DNA of 64,000 bases from Streptococcus suis S735 (lineage in GTDB: Bacteria; Bacillota; Bacilli; Lactobacillales; Streptococcaceae). The stretch is from positions 1,116,001 to 1,180,000 of the forward strand of contig NC_018526.1 in assembly GCF_000294495.1 (NCBI RefSeq), written 5' to 3'. The notes below the pieces were generated by a model. The model was not told the DNA's origin, searched no databases, and saw only the letters and a list, made by a program, of their open reading frames with translations. Shown here in pieces: positions 49,621-59,671 of the stretch. Made by a program: the position numbers and the translations under genes. Positions within the stretch are counted from its first letter, which is position 1. Every line of letters starts with the position of its first letter.

Positions 49621-50409
49621 TTAATTATCAATTGAATGATATTTCACTGTCAACCCTCGTTGTACAGCTGGGAGCTGAGCTATTTTATCTACCCAGGTCT
49701 TTAGATGCTTGTAAGAATCAACATCTAAAAATTCTGCCGAACCTGGATATAGTTCTCCTTGCACCAAGCGACCATACCAAGACCAAATAGCAATATCTGC
49801 GATGGTATAGGTATTTCCAGCTATATATTCTCTTGTCGCCAATAGCTGATCCAAGAGATCTAGCTGACGCTTAGTTTCCATTGTATAGCGATTAATCGGA
49901 TATTCTTGCGCTGTCGGAGCGTAATGGAAGAAATGTCCAAATCCTCCACCAACAAATGGAGCGGCGCCAGTTTGCCAGAAGAGCCAATTAAGAACCTCTG
50001 TCCGCTCTGCCCAAGCTTTTGGCAGGAAGGCCTCAAACTTTTCTGCCAAGTAGAGGAGAATATTGGCTGATTCAAAGACCGAAATCGGTTCTTGCTCGGA
50101 ATAATCTACCATAGCTGGTATTTTGGAGTTGGGGTTGATGGCAACAAAATCGGAGCCAAATTGGTCTCCTTGACCGATATTGATGAGAAATAGGTCATAA
50201 TCAGCTTCCGAAATACCTAACTCTTTCAACTCCTCCAACATAATAGCAACCTTAATGCCATTCGGCGTTCCTAATGAATAGACTTGGAAAGACTTCTCTC
50301 CCCTTGGTAGGTCTTGCTCAAAGCGACTGCCTGCTGTTGGACGGTTGCCAGATCGGTTGTCATTTTCATCTTCCCACTTCCAAACGAGTGGTTTTGTATA
50401 TTCTGTCAT
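49621..50409 (-). CDS. yghU: Glutathione S-transferase family protein, YghU type
   Basis: 262 residues. N-terminal extension WKWEDENDNRSGNRPTAGSR, thioredoxin-like domain with YSLGTPNGIKVAIML and NSKIPAMVD, and a helical C-terminal domain with TYTIADIAIWSWYG. Matches the nu-class/YghU disulfide reductases. Clear SD GGAGAAAAC. Nine bases after the small helical gene upstream. Confidence 0.88.
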   Translation of the reverse strand: MTEYTKPLVWKWEDENDNRSGNRPTAGSRFEQDLPRGEKSFQVYSLGTPNGIKVAIMLEELKELGISEADYDLFLINIGQGDQFGSDFVAINPNSKIPAMVDYSEQEPISVFESANILLYLAEKFEAFLPKAWAERTEVLNWLFWQTGAAPFVGGGFGHFFHYAPTAQEYPINRYTMETKRQLDLLDQLLATREYIAGNTYTIADIAIWSWYGRLVQGELYPGSAEFLDVDSYKHLKTWVDKIAQLPAVQRGLTVKYHSIDN

Positions 50410-50417
50410 GTTTTCTC

Positions 50418-50708
50418 CTATTTTACCTTTCCTGGAAAAAGACTAGCATAGCGATAATGGTTTTGAACCTCTTGAAGGTAATGGGCTAGTTGCACCAATT
50501 CCTTAGGCGCTCGGCAAGTCAGAGCTGTTAACTCTGCATTGATAAAGCGACTTAAGTGTCCTGCCAGTATATAGAGATTTTCCTCCTTGTCCAGCTGACC
50601 TGCCACCTCCAATATTTTTTCACGCAGGGCTTCTGAAAATGCTTCCTGCGGAAGGTTGTAGGCTGCAGAAAGGTATTTATAAAGCTCTTCTTTCTCTGCT
50701 ACTTTCAT
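50418..50708 (-). CDS. Small helical protein, possible bacteriocin immunity protein
   Basis: 96 residues, all-helical and soluble (KEELYKYLSAAYNLPQEAF, AELTALTCRAPKELVQLAHYL). Length and pattern resemble the enterocin A/pediocin-type immunity family, but no bacteriocin gene is nearby. AAAAGGAG before the ATG at 50708; the frame to 50756 is not needed. The family assignment is a guess. Confidence 0.65.
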   Translation of the reverse strand: MKVAEKEELYKYLSAAYNLPQEAFSEALREKILEVAGQLDKEENLYILAGHLSRFINAELTALTCRAPKELVQLAHYLQEVQNHYRYASLFPGKVK

Positions 50709-50779
50709 CGGATAACTCCTTTTATGTAAATTGAATATAGTATAAATCGAAATCAAGTGCTTGTCAAGAAAATCTCAAG

Positions 50780-50807
50780 AAAAAAAGATTGCCCTAAGAC
50801 AATCTTT
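50780..50807 (-). terminator. Terminator of the rplK-rplA operon
   Basis: AAAGATTG / CAATCTTT stem with an 8-base loop; on the minus strand it is followed by TTTTTC. Eight bases after the rplA stop. Confidence 0.92.
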
Positions 50808-50814
50808 CTATTGA

Positions 50815-51504
50815 TTAAAGTGAGTTAGGATCAACTTTGATACCAACACCTTGTGTTGTTGTAATAGATACTGAAGTCATGTAAGTACCTTTAGCTGTAG
50901 CTGGTTTAGCTTTAGCCATTACATCGTGGAAAGCTTTGAAGTTTTCAACGAGTTTGTCAGCGTCAAATGATACTTTACCGATAAGAGCTTGTACGATACC
51001 TGCTTTGTCAGCACGGTAAGTGATTTTACCACCTTTAGACTCTTCAACTGCTTTAGCAACATCCATTGTTACTGTACCAGTTTTAGGGTTTGGCATCAAG
51101 TTACGTGGACCAAGTACACGACCAAGACGTCCAACAACAGCCATCATATCTGGAGTTGCGATAACAACGTCGAAGTCCAACCAACCACCGTTGATTTTAG
51201 CAACGAGGTCATCTTCACCAACAAAGTCTGCACCAGCAGCTTTTGCTTCTTCTGCTTTAGCACCACGTGCGAAAACAAGAACGCGTGAAGTTTTACCAGT
51301 ACCGTTTGGCAATACCATTGCACCACGGATTTGTTGGTCTGCTTTACGTACGTCGATGTTCAAGTTGTAAGCAACTTCAACTGACGCATCAAATTTAGCG
51401 AAGTTAGTTTCTTTTGCAAGAGCAACAGCTTCTTCTACGCTGTAAAGTTTTGTGCTGTCGATTTTTTCAAGAGCAGCACGCAAGTTTTTACTTTTTTTAG
51501 CCAT
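50815..51504 (-). CDS. rplA: Ribosomal protein L1
   Basis: 229 residues. [28 protein letters not shown] [35 protein letters not shown] and the C-terminal [13 protein letters not shown]. Binds 23S rRNA at the L1 stalk and usually represses its own operon. Strong SD AAGGAG. Confidence 0.98.
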   Translation of the reverse strand: MAKKSKNLRAALEKIDSTKLYSVEEAVALAKETNFAKFDASVEVAYNLNIDVRKADQQIRGAMVLPNGTGKTSRVLVFARGAKAEEAKAAGADFVGEDDLVAKINGGWLDFDVVIATPDMMAVVGRLGRVLGPRNLMPNPKTGTVTMDVAKAVEESKGGKITYRADKAGIVQALIGKVSFDADKLVENFKAFHDVMAKAKPATAKGTYMTSVSITTTQGVGIKVDPNSL

Positions 51505-51544
51505 GTTATATGTCTCCTTGTAATCAGATAATCTTGGGTGCTAC

Positions 51545-51970
51545 TTAGTCAGTAACAGTGAATCCCATAGAACGAGCAGTACCTTCGATCATACGCATTG
51601 CAGCTTCAAGAGATGCAGCGTTCAAGTCAGGCATTTTAGTTTCAGCAATTTCTTGTACTTGTGCACGAGTAACTGTTGCAACTTTAGTTTTGTTTGGTGT
51701 ACCTGAACCTTTTTCAACACCTGCAGCTTTTTTCAAAAGAACAGCAGCTGGTGGTGTTTTAGTGATGAAAGTGAATGATTTATCTTCATACACAGAGATA
51801 ACTACTGGGATGATCATACCAGCTTGGTCAGCTGTACGAGCGTTAAACTCTTTTGTGAATCCCATGATGTTGATACCTGCTTGACCAAGTGCTGGTCCGA
51901 CTGGTGGAGCTGGAGTAGCTTTACCTGCAGGAATTTGAAGTTTTACGAGTTTTTCGACTTTTTTAGCCAT
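51545..51970 (-). CDS. rplK: Ribosomal protein L11
   Basis: 141 residues. [32 protein letters not shown] and TARSMGF are conserved. Binds the GTPase-associated centre of 23S rRNA. First gene of the rplK-rplA pair, SD AGGAGG. Confidence 0.98.
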   Translation of the reverse strand: MAKKVEKLVKLQIPAGKATPAPPVGPALGQAGINIMGFTKEFNARTADQAGMIIPVVISVYEDKSFTFITKTPPAAVLLKKAAGVEKGSGTPNKTKVATVTRAQVQEIAETKMPDLNAASLEAAMRMIEGTARSMGFTVTD

Positions 51971-52053
51971 GATATAAAATCCTCCTATTGTGGTTTTGGC
52001 GGTAATTAAAGATTTTTACCTCCCACAAATATGTGTTTTACACATACCTTTTC

Positions 52054-52081
52054 ATTATACACGAATTTCAAAGAAATGCAA
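52054..52081 (-). promoter_or_regulatory. rplKA promoter and leader
   Basis: TTGCAT, 16-base spacer and TATAAT on the minus strand. The roughly 75-base leader holds a small hairpin ATGTGT-AAA-ACACAT and then TGTGGGAGGTAAAAAT. A leader with a stem and a GGGAGG loop or junction may be the site where L1 represses translation, but I cannot match it to a defined L1 motif with certainty. Confidence 0.55.
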
Positions 52082-52089
52082 GCTTTAGG

Positions 52090-52118
52090 TTTACTTTTTT
52101 TCACATTTTTTATAGAAT
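52090..52118 (+). promoter_or_regulatory. Possible promoter giving a leaderless transcript
   Basis: TTTACT, 17-base spacer and TAGAAT. Transcription would begin near 52125, the A of the DUF3397 start codon. No SD precedes that codon. Confidence 0.4.
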
Positions 52119-52124
52119 GAATGT

Positions 52125-52493
52125 ATGTTTGAATCGATTATATTTTTAAAAATAGTAGCCTTTCTATTCATCTTTCTAACCTTGGCCATTTCGATAATTG
52201 CTGTCAAGTTTTTTAGGTTGCAAAACCGAGGATGGAACTTTGCAGACATTGCCTTTCCTCTCTATGCAATTGAATTTTATCTGATTTCGGACAAGGCCTA
52301 CTATAACAGTCTACTGCCTCAGCTTGTCCTAGCCCTCTCACTACTAGCGATTGGTCTTTGCGGTTTCTTCCTTTTAAAGAAAAAGAATTTTTTATATCGA
52401 CGTTTCTTCAAGGTTTTCTGGCGAGCTAGTTTTATCTTGACTTTTTTGATGTATCTAGCTTTGGTTATTGCGGTCTTCACTTTAAAATCCTAA
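52125..52493 (+). CDS. DUF3397 membrane protein
   Basis: 122 residues with four predicted membrane helices; LYAIEFYLISDKAYYNSLLPQ in the middle matches the DUF3397 family next to rplK in streptococci. Function unknown. There is no SD before the ATG, and the promoter-like sequence ends just upstream, so a leaderless mRNA is possible. Divergent from rplKA. Confidence 0.85.
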   Translation: MFESIIFLKIVAFLFIFLTLAISIIAVKFFRLQNRGWNFADIAFPLYAIEFYLISDKAYYNSLLPQLVLALSLLAIGLCGFFLLKKKNFLYRRFFKVFWRASFILTFLMYLALVIAVFTLKS

Positions 52494-52524
52494 AATCATC
52501 CATCCTTTCATAGATGGCATAATA

Positions 52525-52558
52525 AATCCCCATTGCAGGCGCAGTGGGGATTCTTTTT
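52525..52558 (+). terminator. Terminator of the DUF3397 gene
   Basis: AATCCCCA / TGGGGATT stem with a 12-base loop and CTTTTT. Confidence 0.88.
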
Positions 52559-52587
52559 ATACTAAATCAGACAAGGCGACGTAGATG

Positions 52588-52751
52588 TATAGTCGAATGA
52601 ATTAGCTTTCAGACAAGGAACTGAGGTGCAGGTTGCTAGCACAGCCTAGTGGCTGTGCTAGGTTGGAGATATAACTTTCAAAGCAAGTCACTTCTGCAGA
52701 GTACGGCAAGCCGAAAGTGACGATGTATCAAAGTTAATTCAAATGACTATA
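52588..52751. repeat. BOX-like extragenic element with terminal inverted repeats
   Basis: The 23-base arms at 52588-52610 (TATAGTCGAATGAATTAGC...) and 52729-52751 pair with three mismatches. Inside are a perfect 11-bp hairpin CTAGCACAGCC / GGCTGTGCTAG (52636-52646, 52651-52661) and GTCACTT / AAGTGAC (52687-52693, 52715-52721). The modular layout resembles pneumococcal BOX elements. It fills most of the 367-base gap between DUF3397 and the VOC gene. The rest (52752-52860) shows nothing clear. Confidence 0.7.
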
Positions 52752-52860
52752 GATAGAACTGACCTTCATCAAATCAAGTCAACAGCGTATGATTTTGATT
52801 TTCTAAGAGTATTAATTAGTTGTCATATTGATAGGCCTCTCTGGGCATGAAAAGATGGAC

Positions 52861-53247
52861 TTATTCATGAATTTCTAGAGGGAGGCCATCTGGATCAAAG
52901 AAGAAGGCCATTTTTTTACCATCAAAATCATCTGTTCGCAGGACTTCATGTCGGATGTCCAAACGGTCAAACTCTTCCAGACAAGCTTCCACATCTGCAA
53001 CCTGGAAGGCTAGATGGCGTAGGCCTGTATGTTCAGGATTGGGCATGGCCGGACGCATTGGCGCATCTGGTTTGATGAAAATTTCCAAGATCAGATTGCC
53101 TTTTTTGACATTGAAGAGAATATCATTTTTTTCTGGTCGGATATGTTCATCCACCTGTTCAAAGCCTAGTTTCTCAACATAAAATTCTCTTGTTTTGCCA
53201 TAGTCACTACCGATAATTGCAATATGATGAACTGCATCAAATTTCAT
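52861..53247 (-). CDS. VOC-superfamily protein (glyoxalase-like)
   Basis: 128 residues. VHHIAIIGSDYGKTREFYVEK, NLILEIF, GLRHLAFQV and FFDPDGLPLEIHE are the glyoxalase/VOC repeats, with metal ligands His near the N-terminus, Glu in LEIF, His in LRHL and Glu in LEIHE. Related to the GloA2-like group; the substrate is unknown. The ATG overlaps the ftsK stop (TAATG). Confidence 0.87.
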   Translation of the reverse strand: MKFDAVHHIAIIGSDYGKTREFYVEKLGFEQVDEHIRPEKNDILFNVKKGNLILEIFIKPDAPMRPAMPNPEHTGLRHLAFQVADVEACLEEFDRLDIRHEVLRTDDFDGKKMAFFFDPDGLPLEIHE

Positions 53248-55616
53248 TATTGTGTTTCCAATACCTTTCTAGGTTTTGTTCCTTCAGCTGGACCAATGAC
53301 ACCCGCTGCTTCTAGCTCTTCCATGAGGCGTGTTGCCCTGTTAAAACCAACAGACAAGCGTCGTTGAATCATAGAGGCGCTGGCTTTTTGTGTCTCAACT
53401 ACCAAGGCACGTGCTTCGTTGAAAAGTGGATCTCCTCCAGCATCACCAAAACCTGCATCGCCATCACCTTCTGCCACTTCACCTGGATCAAAGGATTCAT
53501 CATAATCTGCATCTGCCTGATCCTTGATAAAGCCAACTATTGCTTCTACATCATCATCGGATATAAAGGAACCTTGCAAGCGGACTGGATGGTTTTCATC
53601 AATCGGTTTAAAGAGCATGTCACCGCGGCCCAAGAGTTTTTCAGCACCATTTTCATCTAGAATCGTCCGACTGTCTGTACCGCTTGATACGGCAAAGGCG
53701 ATACGAGATGGTACATTGGCTTTAATCAAACCTGAAATAACATCAACAGATGGTCGCTGGGTAGCAAGAATCATGTGGATACCTGCTGCACGAGCCTTCT
53801 GTCCCAAGCGAATAATGGCATCTTCCACTTCCTTGCTGGCTACCATCATCAAGTCTGCCAACTCATCTACGATTACCACAATTAGAGGAAGTGGAATCTG
53901 TTTTTCTTCTGAACGGCTATTAAATTCTTCGACCTTCGCATTATAACCTTCTAAGTTTCGGACACCAATTTGGCTAAACAACTCATAGCGTTTCTCCATT
54001 TCATCCACTACTTTTTGAAGAGCTCGAGCAGCCTTGCGTGGGTTGGTCACAACGGGAATCAATAGGTGGGGAATATCATTATAGACCGATAATTCGACCA
54101 TTTTGGGGTCAATCATCATGAACTTAACTTGATCTGGACCAGCTTTCATGAGAATTGAAGAGATGATACCGTTGACAGCAACAGACTTCCCTGAACCAGT
54201 TGAACCAGCCACCAATAGATGGGGCATACGTGCTAGGTTAAAGGAACGGACGGAACCATTGACAGCCTTACCGAGAGGAATTTCCAGAAGTTTGTCTGGG
54301 TCTGTTTTAGATTGTTCCCAGAGCTCACGGAAAGGTACTGTAGCCACTTCGGAGTTTGGAACTTCAATACCGACCAGTGATTTTCCTGGGATAGGAGCTT
54401 CAATACGGACATCTTTAGCCGCAAGGGCTAGAGCCAAATCATCAGCTAGGTTAGAAATCCGATTGACACGAACACCGACTGCTGGTTTGACTTCATACTT
54501 GGTTACCGATGGTCCAATCTCAGCTCGCTCAACTACTACCTTGATTCCAAAACTGGCAAAGGTGTCTTCTAAAACTTTAATATTCTGACGAACAATTCGT
54601 TTTTCATTGGACTGACTCTTAGCTTTTATAGGAGCAAATAAGTCTATGGACGGAAGTTTATATGCTAGTCTCTGCTTAGGCTTGAAATCAATCTGCACAT
54701 CTGTCTCGTCCTTCTCAAACTCATTTGTTTCAGAATCCTGGCTTGCCGAGTTTGATTGTGCTGGTTGGTCATCTTCTGCCAACATAATAGGAAATTCATC
54801 TTCTATGTCTAAGTGGTCATATTCTGAAATAATCGGTACTTGAACAGGCTCTTCTTCGAGGATTTCACCCGTTTCTAAATTGACATGTCTATCTACCAGT
54901 GCCAAAGCCCGAGCTGACTCTTCCTCTTCCTCTAGACGAAGGCGTTCCTCTTCTAGACGAGCTAATTCTTGCTGACGTTTTTCTTCTCGTTCTGCTTTTT
55001 TCTGTGTTCGAAGCTCTGCTCTTTTTACCTGCGTCTCCACCAACTTATCTTTGGCAACCGCCAAGCCATCGGCAACATCATAAACAGACCATGGGCTTAC
55101 AAAAAAGATACCAAATGCTATCACTAGAAGACCGATGAAGAAGGAACCGACATTTGCAAAGAGGAAGGAGACTGGCAGATAGAAGATACTTCCAATCATC
55201 CCTCCGCCTAGAAATGCTGTTACCTGAAACTTAGCTAGGTCTGACAAGGCCAATTTTAGAGTATGACCGAATAAGTCACTCCCTTGATAGGTCCAGTCTA
55301 AGTAAGCCTGAAATTCAATCAATAACCCGATAACAATCAGCCAGAAGCCCGATATGGTCCCTTCTCTTTCGCGTAAGACTTTGGGAATAAGAAGGTAGAT
55401 AAATGCACCCACCAATAATAGATAGGCCAGACTACCAAATAATAGCCGGAAAATATTGTAGCTGGTCACTCCAAACACACCTAGGCGACTGGCTGCAAAG
55501 GCAATGAATAAAAGCCCCAATACTCGAAGGGTGATATTTTTAACACGTTCTTGCTGTGCTAATTCTGCCTTGGTTGGTCGCCTCGTAGCCTTTCCTTTTT
55601 TACTTGTCTTTCTCAT
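53247..55616 (-). CDS. ftsK: DNA translocase FtsK/SpoIIIE
   Basis: 789 residues. Four N-terminal membrane helices (to about 180), a charged coiled-coil linker ([16 protein letters not shown]), an alpha domain, then the motor with Walker [14 protein letters not shown], Walker [17 protein letters not shown] and the C-terminal gamma winged helix ([20 protein letters not shown]). Pumps DNA away from the division septum. Length and domain order are normal. Confidence 0.96.
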   Translation of the reverse strand: MRKTSKKGKATRRPTKAELAQQERVKNITLRVLGLLFIAFAASRLGVFGVTSYNIFRLLFGSLAYLLLVGAFIYLLIPKVLREREGTISGFWLIVIGLLIEFQAYLDWTYQGSDLFGHTLKLALSDLAKFQVTAFLGGGMIGSIFYLPVSFLFANVGSFFIGLLVIAFGIFFVSPWSVYDVADGLAVAKDKLVETQVKRAELRTQKKAEREEKRQQELARLEEERLRLEEEEESARALALVDRHVNLETGEILEEEPVQVPIISEYDHLDIEDEFPIMLAEDDQPAQSNSASQDSETNEFEKDETDVQIDFKPKQRLAYKLPSIDLFAPIKAKSQSNEKRIVRQNIKVLEDTFASFGIKVVVERAEIGPSVTKYEVKPAVGVRVNRISNLADDLALALAAKDVRIEAPIPGKSLVGIEVPNSEVATVPFRELWEQSKTDPDKLLEIPLGKAVNGSVRSFNLARMPHLLVAGSTGSGKSVAVNGIISSILMKAGPDQVKFMMIDPKMVELSVYNDIPHLLIPVVTNPRKAARALQKVVDEMEKRYELFSQIGVRNLEGYNAKVEEFNSRSEEKQIPLPLIVVIVDELADLMMVASKEVEDAIIRLGQKARAAGIHMILATQRPSVDVISGLIKANVPSRIAFAVSSGTDSRTILDENGAEKLLGRGDMLFKPIDENHPVRLQGSFISDDDVEAIVGFIKDQADADYDESFDPGEVAEGDGDAGFGDAGGDPLFNEARALVVETQKASASMIQRRLSVGFNRATRLMEELEAAGVIGPAEGTKPRKVLETQ

Positions 55617-55680
55617 AGATACCTCAACTTTCTCAATCTCTTTATTTTATCATAATCGGGAAGAATTTTCATGATAGAAA

Positions 55681-55702
55681 AAACCCTGCAAATACAGGGT
55701 TT
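55681..55702 (-). terminator. Terminator of the sus operon
   Basis: AAACCCTG-CAAATA-CAGGGTTT followed on the minus strand by TTTTTTC, about 40 bases after the susH stop. Confidence 0.92.
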
Positions 55703-55741
55703 CTCTTGGAGTGAAAGAATAATTTAAGAGGGCAAATAATA

Positions 55742-57100
55742 TTATAGAGCGTTTAGAATAATCTGACCTTCTACGTAGAAGGTTGATGTCAAGGTTTCTT
55801 GACCATCGTTAATAAAGATTTCCAAACAGTTGGTGTCAACCAAGACCTCTAGCTCTGTCGCTTGAACCGTGACCGCTCGACGAACAGTTGACCATTCCTC
55901 CTCACCAACTTGCTGGATTTTGAGGTGACTACGATCAATATAGACTTCTTGTTTGGCTTTATCATAGCCAAATTGAAGATAGTCTCGGTCAGTACCCAGT
56001 TTCAAGTCTAGACTGTCGTCCAGTTTGAGGGAGAGCTTACTTGGTCCTTGAATAACTTGACCGATTTCAATGTCGTCAAAGCTGTTCAAGATACCTGCTG
56101 GCAAGACCTGCCTGAGTCCATTCTCACCTTGCTTAAGTAGACGAGGCAGGGTCATTTGACCATACCACTTATGGCCTAGGTCATTGGTTACAAGCGGACG
56201 TCCCCATGTATGCATCCAGGCAATCATGACACGTTCCCCTTCTGGACCTTCAGTCGTTTGAGCTGCATAGAAATCATGCCCATGGTCGATTTCCTTGAAG
56301 GATTCTGCCACAAAGACTTTCTTGTCCCAGTCCACATGACCCGTCACAAAGATATTGGAGTTGATATTGATAAAGTCATTCCCGTCTTTTTGGTAACGCA
56401 TTGGAGAGATAATCAGGTACTCTTGACCGTCCACTTCAAAGTAGTCAGGACATTCCCAGACAAAGCCTTGGTTGGCCTCACCTTTCAAGAAGATAGACTC
56501 AAATTTCCAATCCGTCAGGTTGGGAGAGCTGAGTAAGACGATACAGCCGACATTGTCCTTGTGCTTGGTTGCGACAACAGAGTAGTAGTGACCATCTTTC
56601 TCAAAAATCTTCGGATCGCGGAAGTCATTGGCAATCACTTCTTCTGGCAGTCCATCTGCTGTTGCGACTGGATTCTGCTCGATTTTTTCAAAGTGAATAC
56701 CGTCAGTCGAGAAGGCCATGTTCTGAACTTGACTAACTGTCCCGTCTTCATTGACGATGTGACCTGTGTACATGAGCCAGAGGACATCATCTTTGACAAT
56801 GGCAGAGCCCGAGAAACAGCCGTCTTTATCGTAAGCTTTATCAGGAGCTAGGTCAACTGGAAGTTGTTCCCAGTTGACCAAGTCCTTACTTTTCGCATGC
56901 CCCCAGTGCATCGGTCCCCAAACACTCTCGTAAGGGTTGAATTGGTAGAACAAATGGTATTCTCCACGGAAGTAGATAAATCCATTGGGGTCGTTCATCC
57001 AGCCTGTTTCCGGTGTTAAATGGGCTTGTGGTTTGAAAATCGGATTAACGTTTCCTTTTTCTTTCTGAATAAATTGATTGGCTTCTACTACTGTTTTCAC
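55742..57100 (-). CDS. susH: Sucrose/fructan hydrolase SusH (GH32)
   Basis: 452 residues, GH32 invertase fold: TGWMNDPNGF (nucleophile Asp), FRDPKIF (transition-state Asp) and FVWECPDYF (acid/base Glu), then a C-terminal beta sandwich. No signal peptide, so it acts in the cytoplasm on sugars delivered by the adjacent ABC importer. GTG start at 57100 with AGGAGG six bases upstream. Gene order matches the pneumococcal susR-T1-T2-X-H locus. Confidence 0.9.
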   Translation of the reverse strand: MKTVVEANQFIQKEKGNVNPIFKPQAHLTPETGWMNDPNGFIYFRGEYHLFYQFNPYESVWGPMHWGHAKSKDLVNWEQLPVDLAPDKAYDKDGCFSGSAIVKDDVLWLMYTGHIVNEDGTVSQVQNMAFSTDGIHFEKIEQNPVATADGLPEEVIANDFRDPKIFEKDGHYYSVVATKHKDNVGCIVLLSSPNLTDWKFESIFLKGEANQGFVWECPDYFEVDGQEYLIISPMRYQKDGNDFININSNIFVTGHVDWDKKVFVAESFKEIDHGHDFYAAQTTEGPEGERVMIAWMHTWGRPLVTNDLGHKWYGQMTLPRLLKQGENGLRQVLPAGILNSFDDIEIGQVIQGPSKLSLKLDDSLDLKLGTDRDYLQFGYDKAKQEVYIDRSHLKIQQVGEEEWSTVRRAVTVQATELEVLVDTNCLEIFINDGQETLTSTFYVEGQIILNAL

Positions 57101-57117
57101 AGGCAGCCTCCTTTTGA

Positions 57118-58728
57118 TTACTGATTTTCTTTATACTGATCATAGTATTTTTGCTTGATAGCTAACCAGTCAGAAAGACCATAGCTTTCCAATTCTTTCA
57201 AATAGCTATCCCATTCTTCTTCGATACCGCCGTTTACAATCCATTCTGCACGTTTACGGTAGATGAAGTCGTTCATATCTGCTTCAACTTGGGCAATCTT
57301 ATCCAAATCTTCTTGTTCCATGAAGACGCGAGGGTAAATATCATCGTTTGTTACATAGTCAAGATAGGTTGCGTGCATCAAGTCCAAACGCCATTTAGCA
57401 TCGTCTGGCATGGTTGTTACGGTTCCGTAGTATTCATCAAGAATAGCCAACGGTCCACCAACTTCTGTCTTCTGACGAAGTTCACCCGGTGCGGTACCCT
57501 CCAATGGTAGGTGTTTCAAACTATTGGTTGCTGTGTCGAGTTCAAAAATATTTTGTTGGGTTTCATCACCATAGGTACCCCAGTTGTTTTGAACAGACTG
57601 GATTGGTTTGTATTGGGCATCAATCCATTTAGCAGTCAATTCCAAGTTTTTGTTAGCTGAGGTGATAACCATGCGGTCGCGTTGGAAGCCCATACCGTTT
57701 GTACGTGTGATGTGCTTGGTTCCATCAGGACCTGCCAAGACTGGCAAGATGTCATAAGTATCGTTCATACCTGTAATGTTAGCTTTATCCCAAGTGAAGT
57801 AAACACCGTATAGATTTTCACTACCTTTGGCAATGTAAGTATTCCAATCTTGTTCAAACGCTTCCGAATCTAGAAGACCTTTTTCTTGAAGGGTACGCAT
57901 GAACTCAACACCTTCTTTGTAGTCTTCGTTGTCTGCTGTAAAGTCAACGGTACCGTCATTGTTGACAACTAAGTGGTCATCGTTATCGCCTACACCAAAG
58001 GCACCAAATAGAATTTTAAAGTCCTCGTTACCTCCACCATTAATGAAGCCCATCGGAATTTCATCAGCCTTACCGTTTCCATTTGGATCCTGTGTTTTAA
58101 AGGCTTCGAGAACCTTAATCAAGTCATCTGTTGTTTTTGGCATATCAAGTCCAAGTTTGTCCAACCATTCCTTGTTAATCCAAGCAATGTCATTAACGGT
58201 ATGGATAGACTCCTTGCCCTCTCCTAATTCTTCAATCCATGGGAATGAGTAGATATGACCGTCTGGTGCTGTAATCATGGAACGGTACTCTGGATTTTCA
58301 TCAAGAATTTTCTTGAGGTTTGGCATATGCTTATCAATCAAGTCTTCAACTGGTACAATAACACCTTGTTTAGCCCAGTTCATCAATTCCACATCAGAAG
58401 CCCCGTCATTATGGATGGCGTCTGGCAAATCACCTGAAGCGATGTCCAAGTTCCGCTTTTCACCAAAATCAGACTGGTAGTTTGTCCAATCAATATGAAC
58501 GCCAGTTTCTTCCTCTAAACGCTTGAAAATTAATTTTTCATTTGAATCGGCTGGAGCTAGAGGTGAACTAGCTGTCATAAACTTAAGTGTAACGGATTTT
58601 TCCAAAGGGAATTGAACATCTTTCAATTCATAATCAGGGCTTGAAGCAGTATTTTTTGAGCCACAAGCAGCCAATAAAACGGTACTTGCAAGAAGTGTAA
58701 CAACTGTTTTTCCAAATGTGTGTTTCAT
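57118..58728 (-). CDS. susX: Sugar-binding lipoprotein SusX
   Basis: 536 residues. Signal peptide with lipobox LLAACGS, then a large type 1 extracellular solute-binding protein of the LplA/FusA class, longer than the usual 420 residues. Contains TGVHIDWTNYQSDFGEKRN and DPNGNGKADEIPMGF, the latter resembling the calcium-binding loop of this class. Delivers sucrose or fructo-oligosaccharides to SusT1/T2. SD AGGAGG before the ATG at 58728. Confidence 0.9.
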   Translation of the reverse strand: MKHTFGKTVVTLLASTVLLAACGSKNTASSPDYELKDVQFPLEKSVTLKFMTASSPLAPADSNEKLIFKRLEEETGVHIDWTNYQSDFGEKRNLDIASGDLPDAIHNDGASDVELMNWAKQGVIVPVEDLIDKHMPNLKKILDENPEYRSMITAPDGHIYSFPWIEELGEGKESIHTVNDIAWINKEWLDKLGLDMPKTTDDLIKVLEAFKTQDPNGNGKADEIPMGFINGGGNEDFKILFGAFGVGDNDDHLVVNNDGTVDFTADNEDYKEGVEFMRTLQEKGLLDSEAFEQDWNTYIAKGSENLYGVYFTWDKANITGMNDTYDILPVLAGPDGTKHITRTNGMGFQRDRMVITSANKNLELTAKWIDAQYKPIQSVQNNWGTYGDETQQNIFELDTATNSLKHLPLEGTAPGELRQKTEVGGPLAILDEYYGTVTTMPDDAKWRLDLMHATYLDYVTNDDIYPRVFMEQEDLDKIAQVEADMNDFIYRKRAEWIVNGGIEEEWDSYLKELESYGLSDWLAIKQKYYDQYKENQ

Positions 58729-58774
58729 CAGAAACAACCTCCTGTTTTGTTTTCTATAAAAATTTTGAACAATT

Positions 58775-59662
58775 TTAACCTTTTAGTGAACCAGCCATAA
58801 TCCCCTTGTCAAAGTATTTCTGGAAGAATGGATACATGACAATGAGTGGCAAGCTAGAGATGACAATGGTCGCATACTTAATCATTTCTGCGATTCGTTT
58901 CATTTCATTCATGGCAGCCTGGGCACCAATCATGTCCTTAGCAGGCTCGCTTTGAATGAGGATTTTACGAAGTACTAGTTGGAGTGGCTCCAAGTCTGGG
59001 TCCTTGATGTAAATCATGGCATCAAAGTAAGAATTCCATTGACCGACAAAGGCATAGAGGAAGAGCACAAACATAATTGGCTTAGCTAGTGGAATCATGA
59101 TTTTCCAGAAAATCTGAAATTCATTAGCACCGTCCATTACGGCCGCTTCTACCAACTCATCTGGCAAGCCTTGGAAATAGGTCCGTGCCAAGATGATATT
59201 CCACACATTGACTGCACCAGGAATAATAATGGCCCAGACAGTATTCAACATTCCCAAATCTTTAACCAAGAGATAGGTCGGAACAAGTCCACCACCGAAG
59301 AACATAGTGAAGACAAGGAAGGCATTGATCCATTTTTTCCCGACCAAATCTTTTTTAGAGAGTGGATAGGCAGTCATGACTGAAATAGCCACGGTCACGA
59401 AGGCAAAGGAGAAGGAATAAAAGAGGGAGTTGAAAAATCCGCGTAGGATAGACTTGTCTGAAAATACCCGTTGATAACCTTCTACTGTCCAGTCCTTTGG
59501 ATCAAAGCTAATTCCCTTGCTAAGTAAGGCCTGTGGATCCATGAAGGACGCTACTAAGATATAGACCATAGGCACAACTGTTATGAGAACAAGAAATGCC
59601 AGCAAGATTTTATTGACAACCAGCATTCGCTTGTCAAATTTTGTGTACATTTGTGTATTCAT
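58775..59662 (-). CDS. susT2: Sugar ABC permease SusT2
   Basis: 295 residues with six helices and the EAA loop ELVEAAVMDGANEFQIFWKIMIPLA region, the LplC/YtcP type. Partner of SusT1. No ATPase gene is in the operon, so a shared ATPase such as MsmK probably powers it. SD AGGAGG. Confidence 0.9.
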   Translation of the reverse strand: MNTQMYTKFDKRMLVVNKILLAFLVLITVVPMVYILVASFMDPQALLSKGISFDPKDWTVEGYQRVFSDKSILRGFFNSLFYSFSFAFVTVAISVMTAYPLSKKDLVGKKWINAFLVFTMFFGGGLVPTYLLVKDLGMLNTVWAIIIPGAVNVWNIILARTYFQGLPDELVEAAVMDGANEFQIFWKIMIPLAKPIMFVLFLYAFVGQWNSYFDAMIYIKDPDLEPLQLVLRKILIQSEPAKDMIGAQAAMNEMKRIAEMIKYATIVISSLPLIVMYPFFQKYFDKGIMAGSLKG

Positions 59663-59671
59663 ACGAACCTC

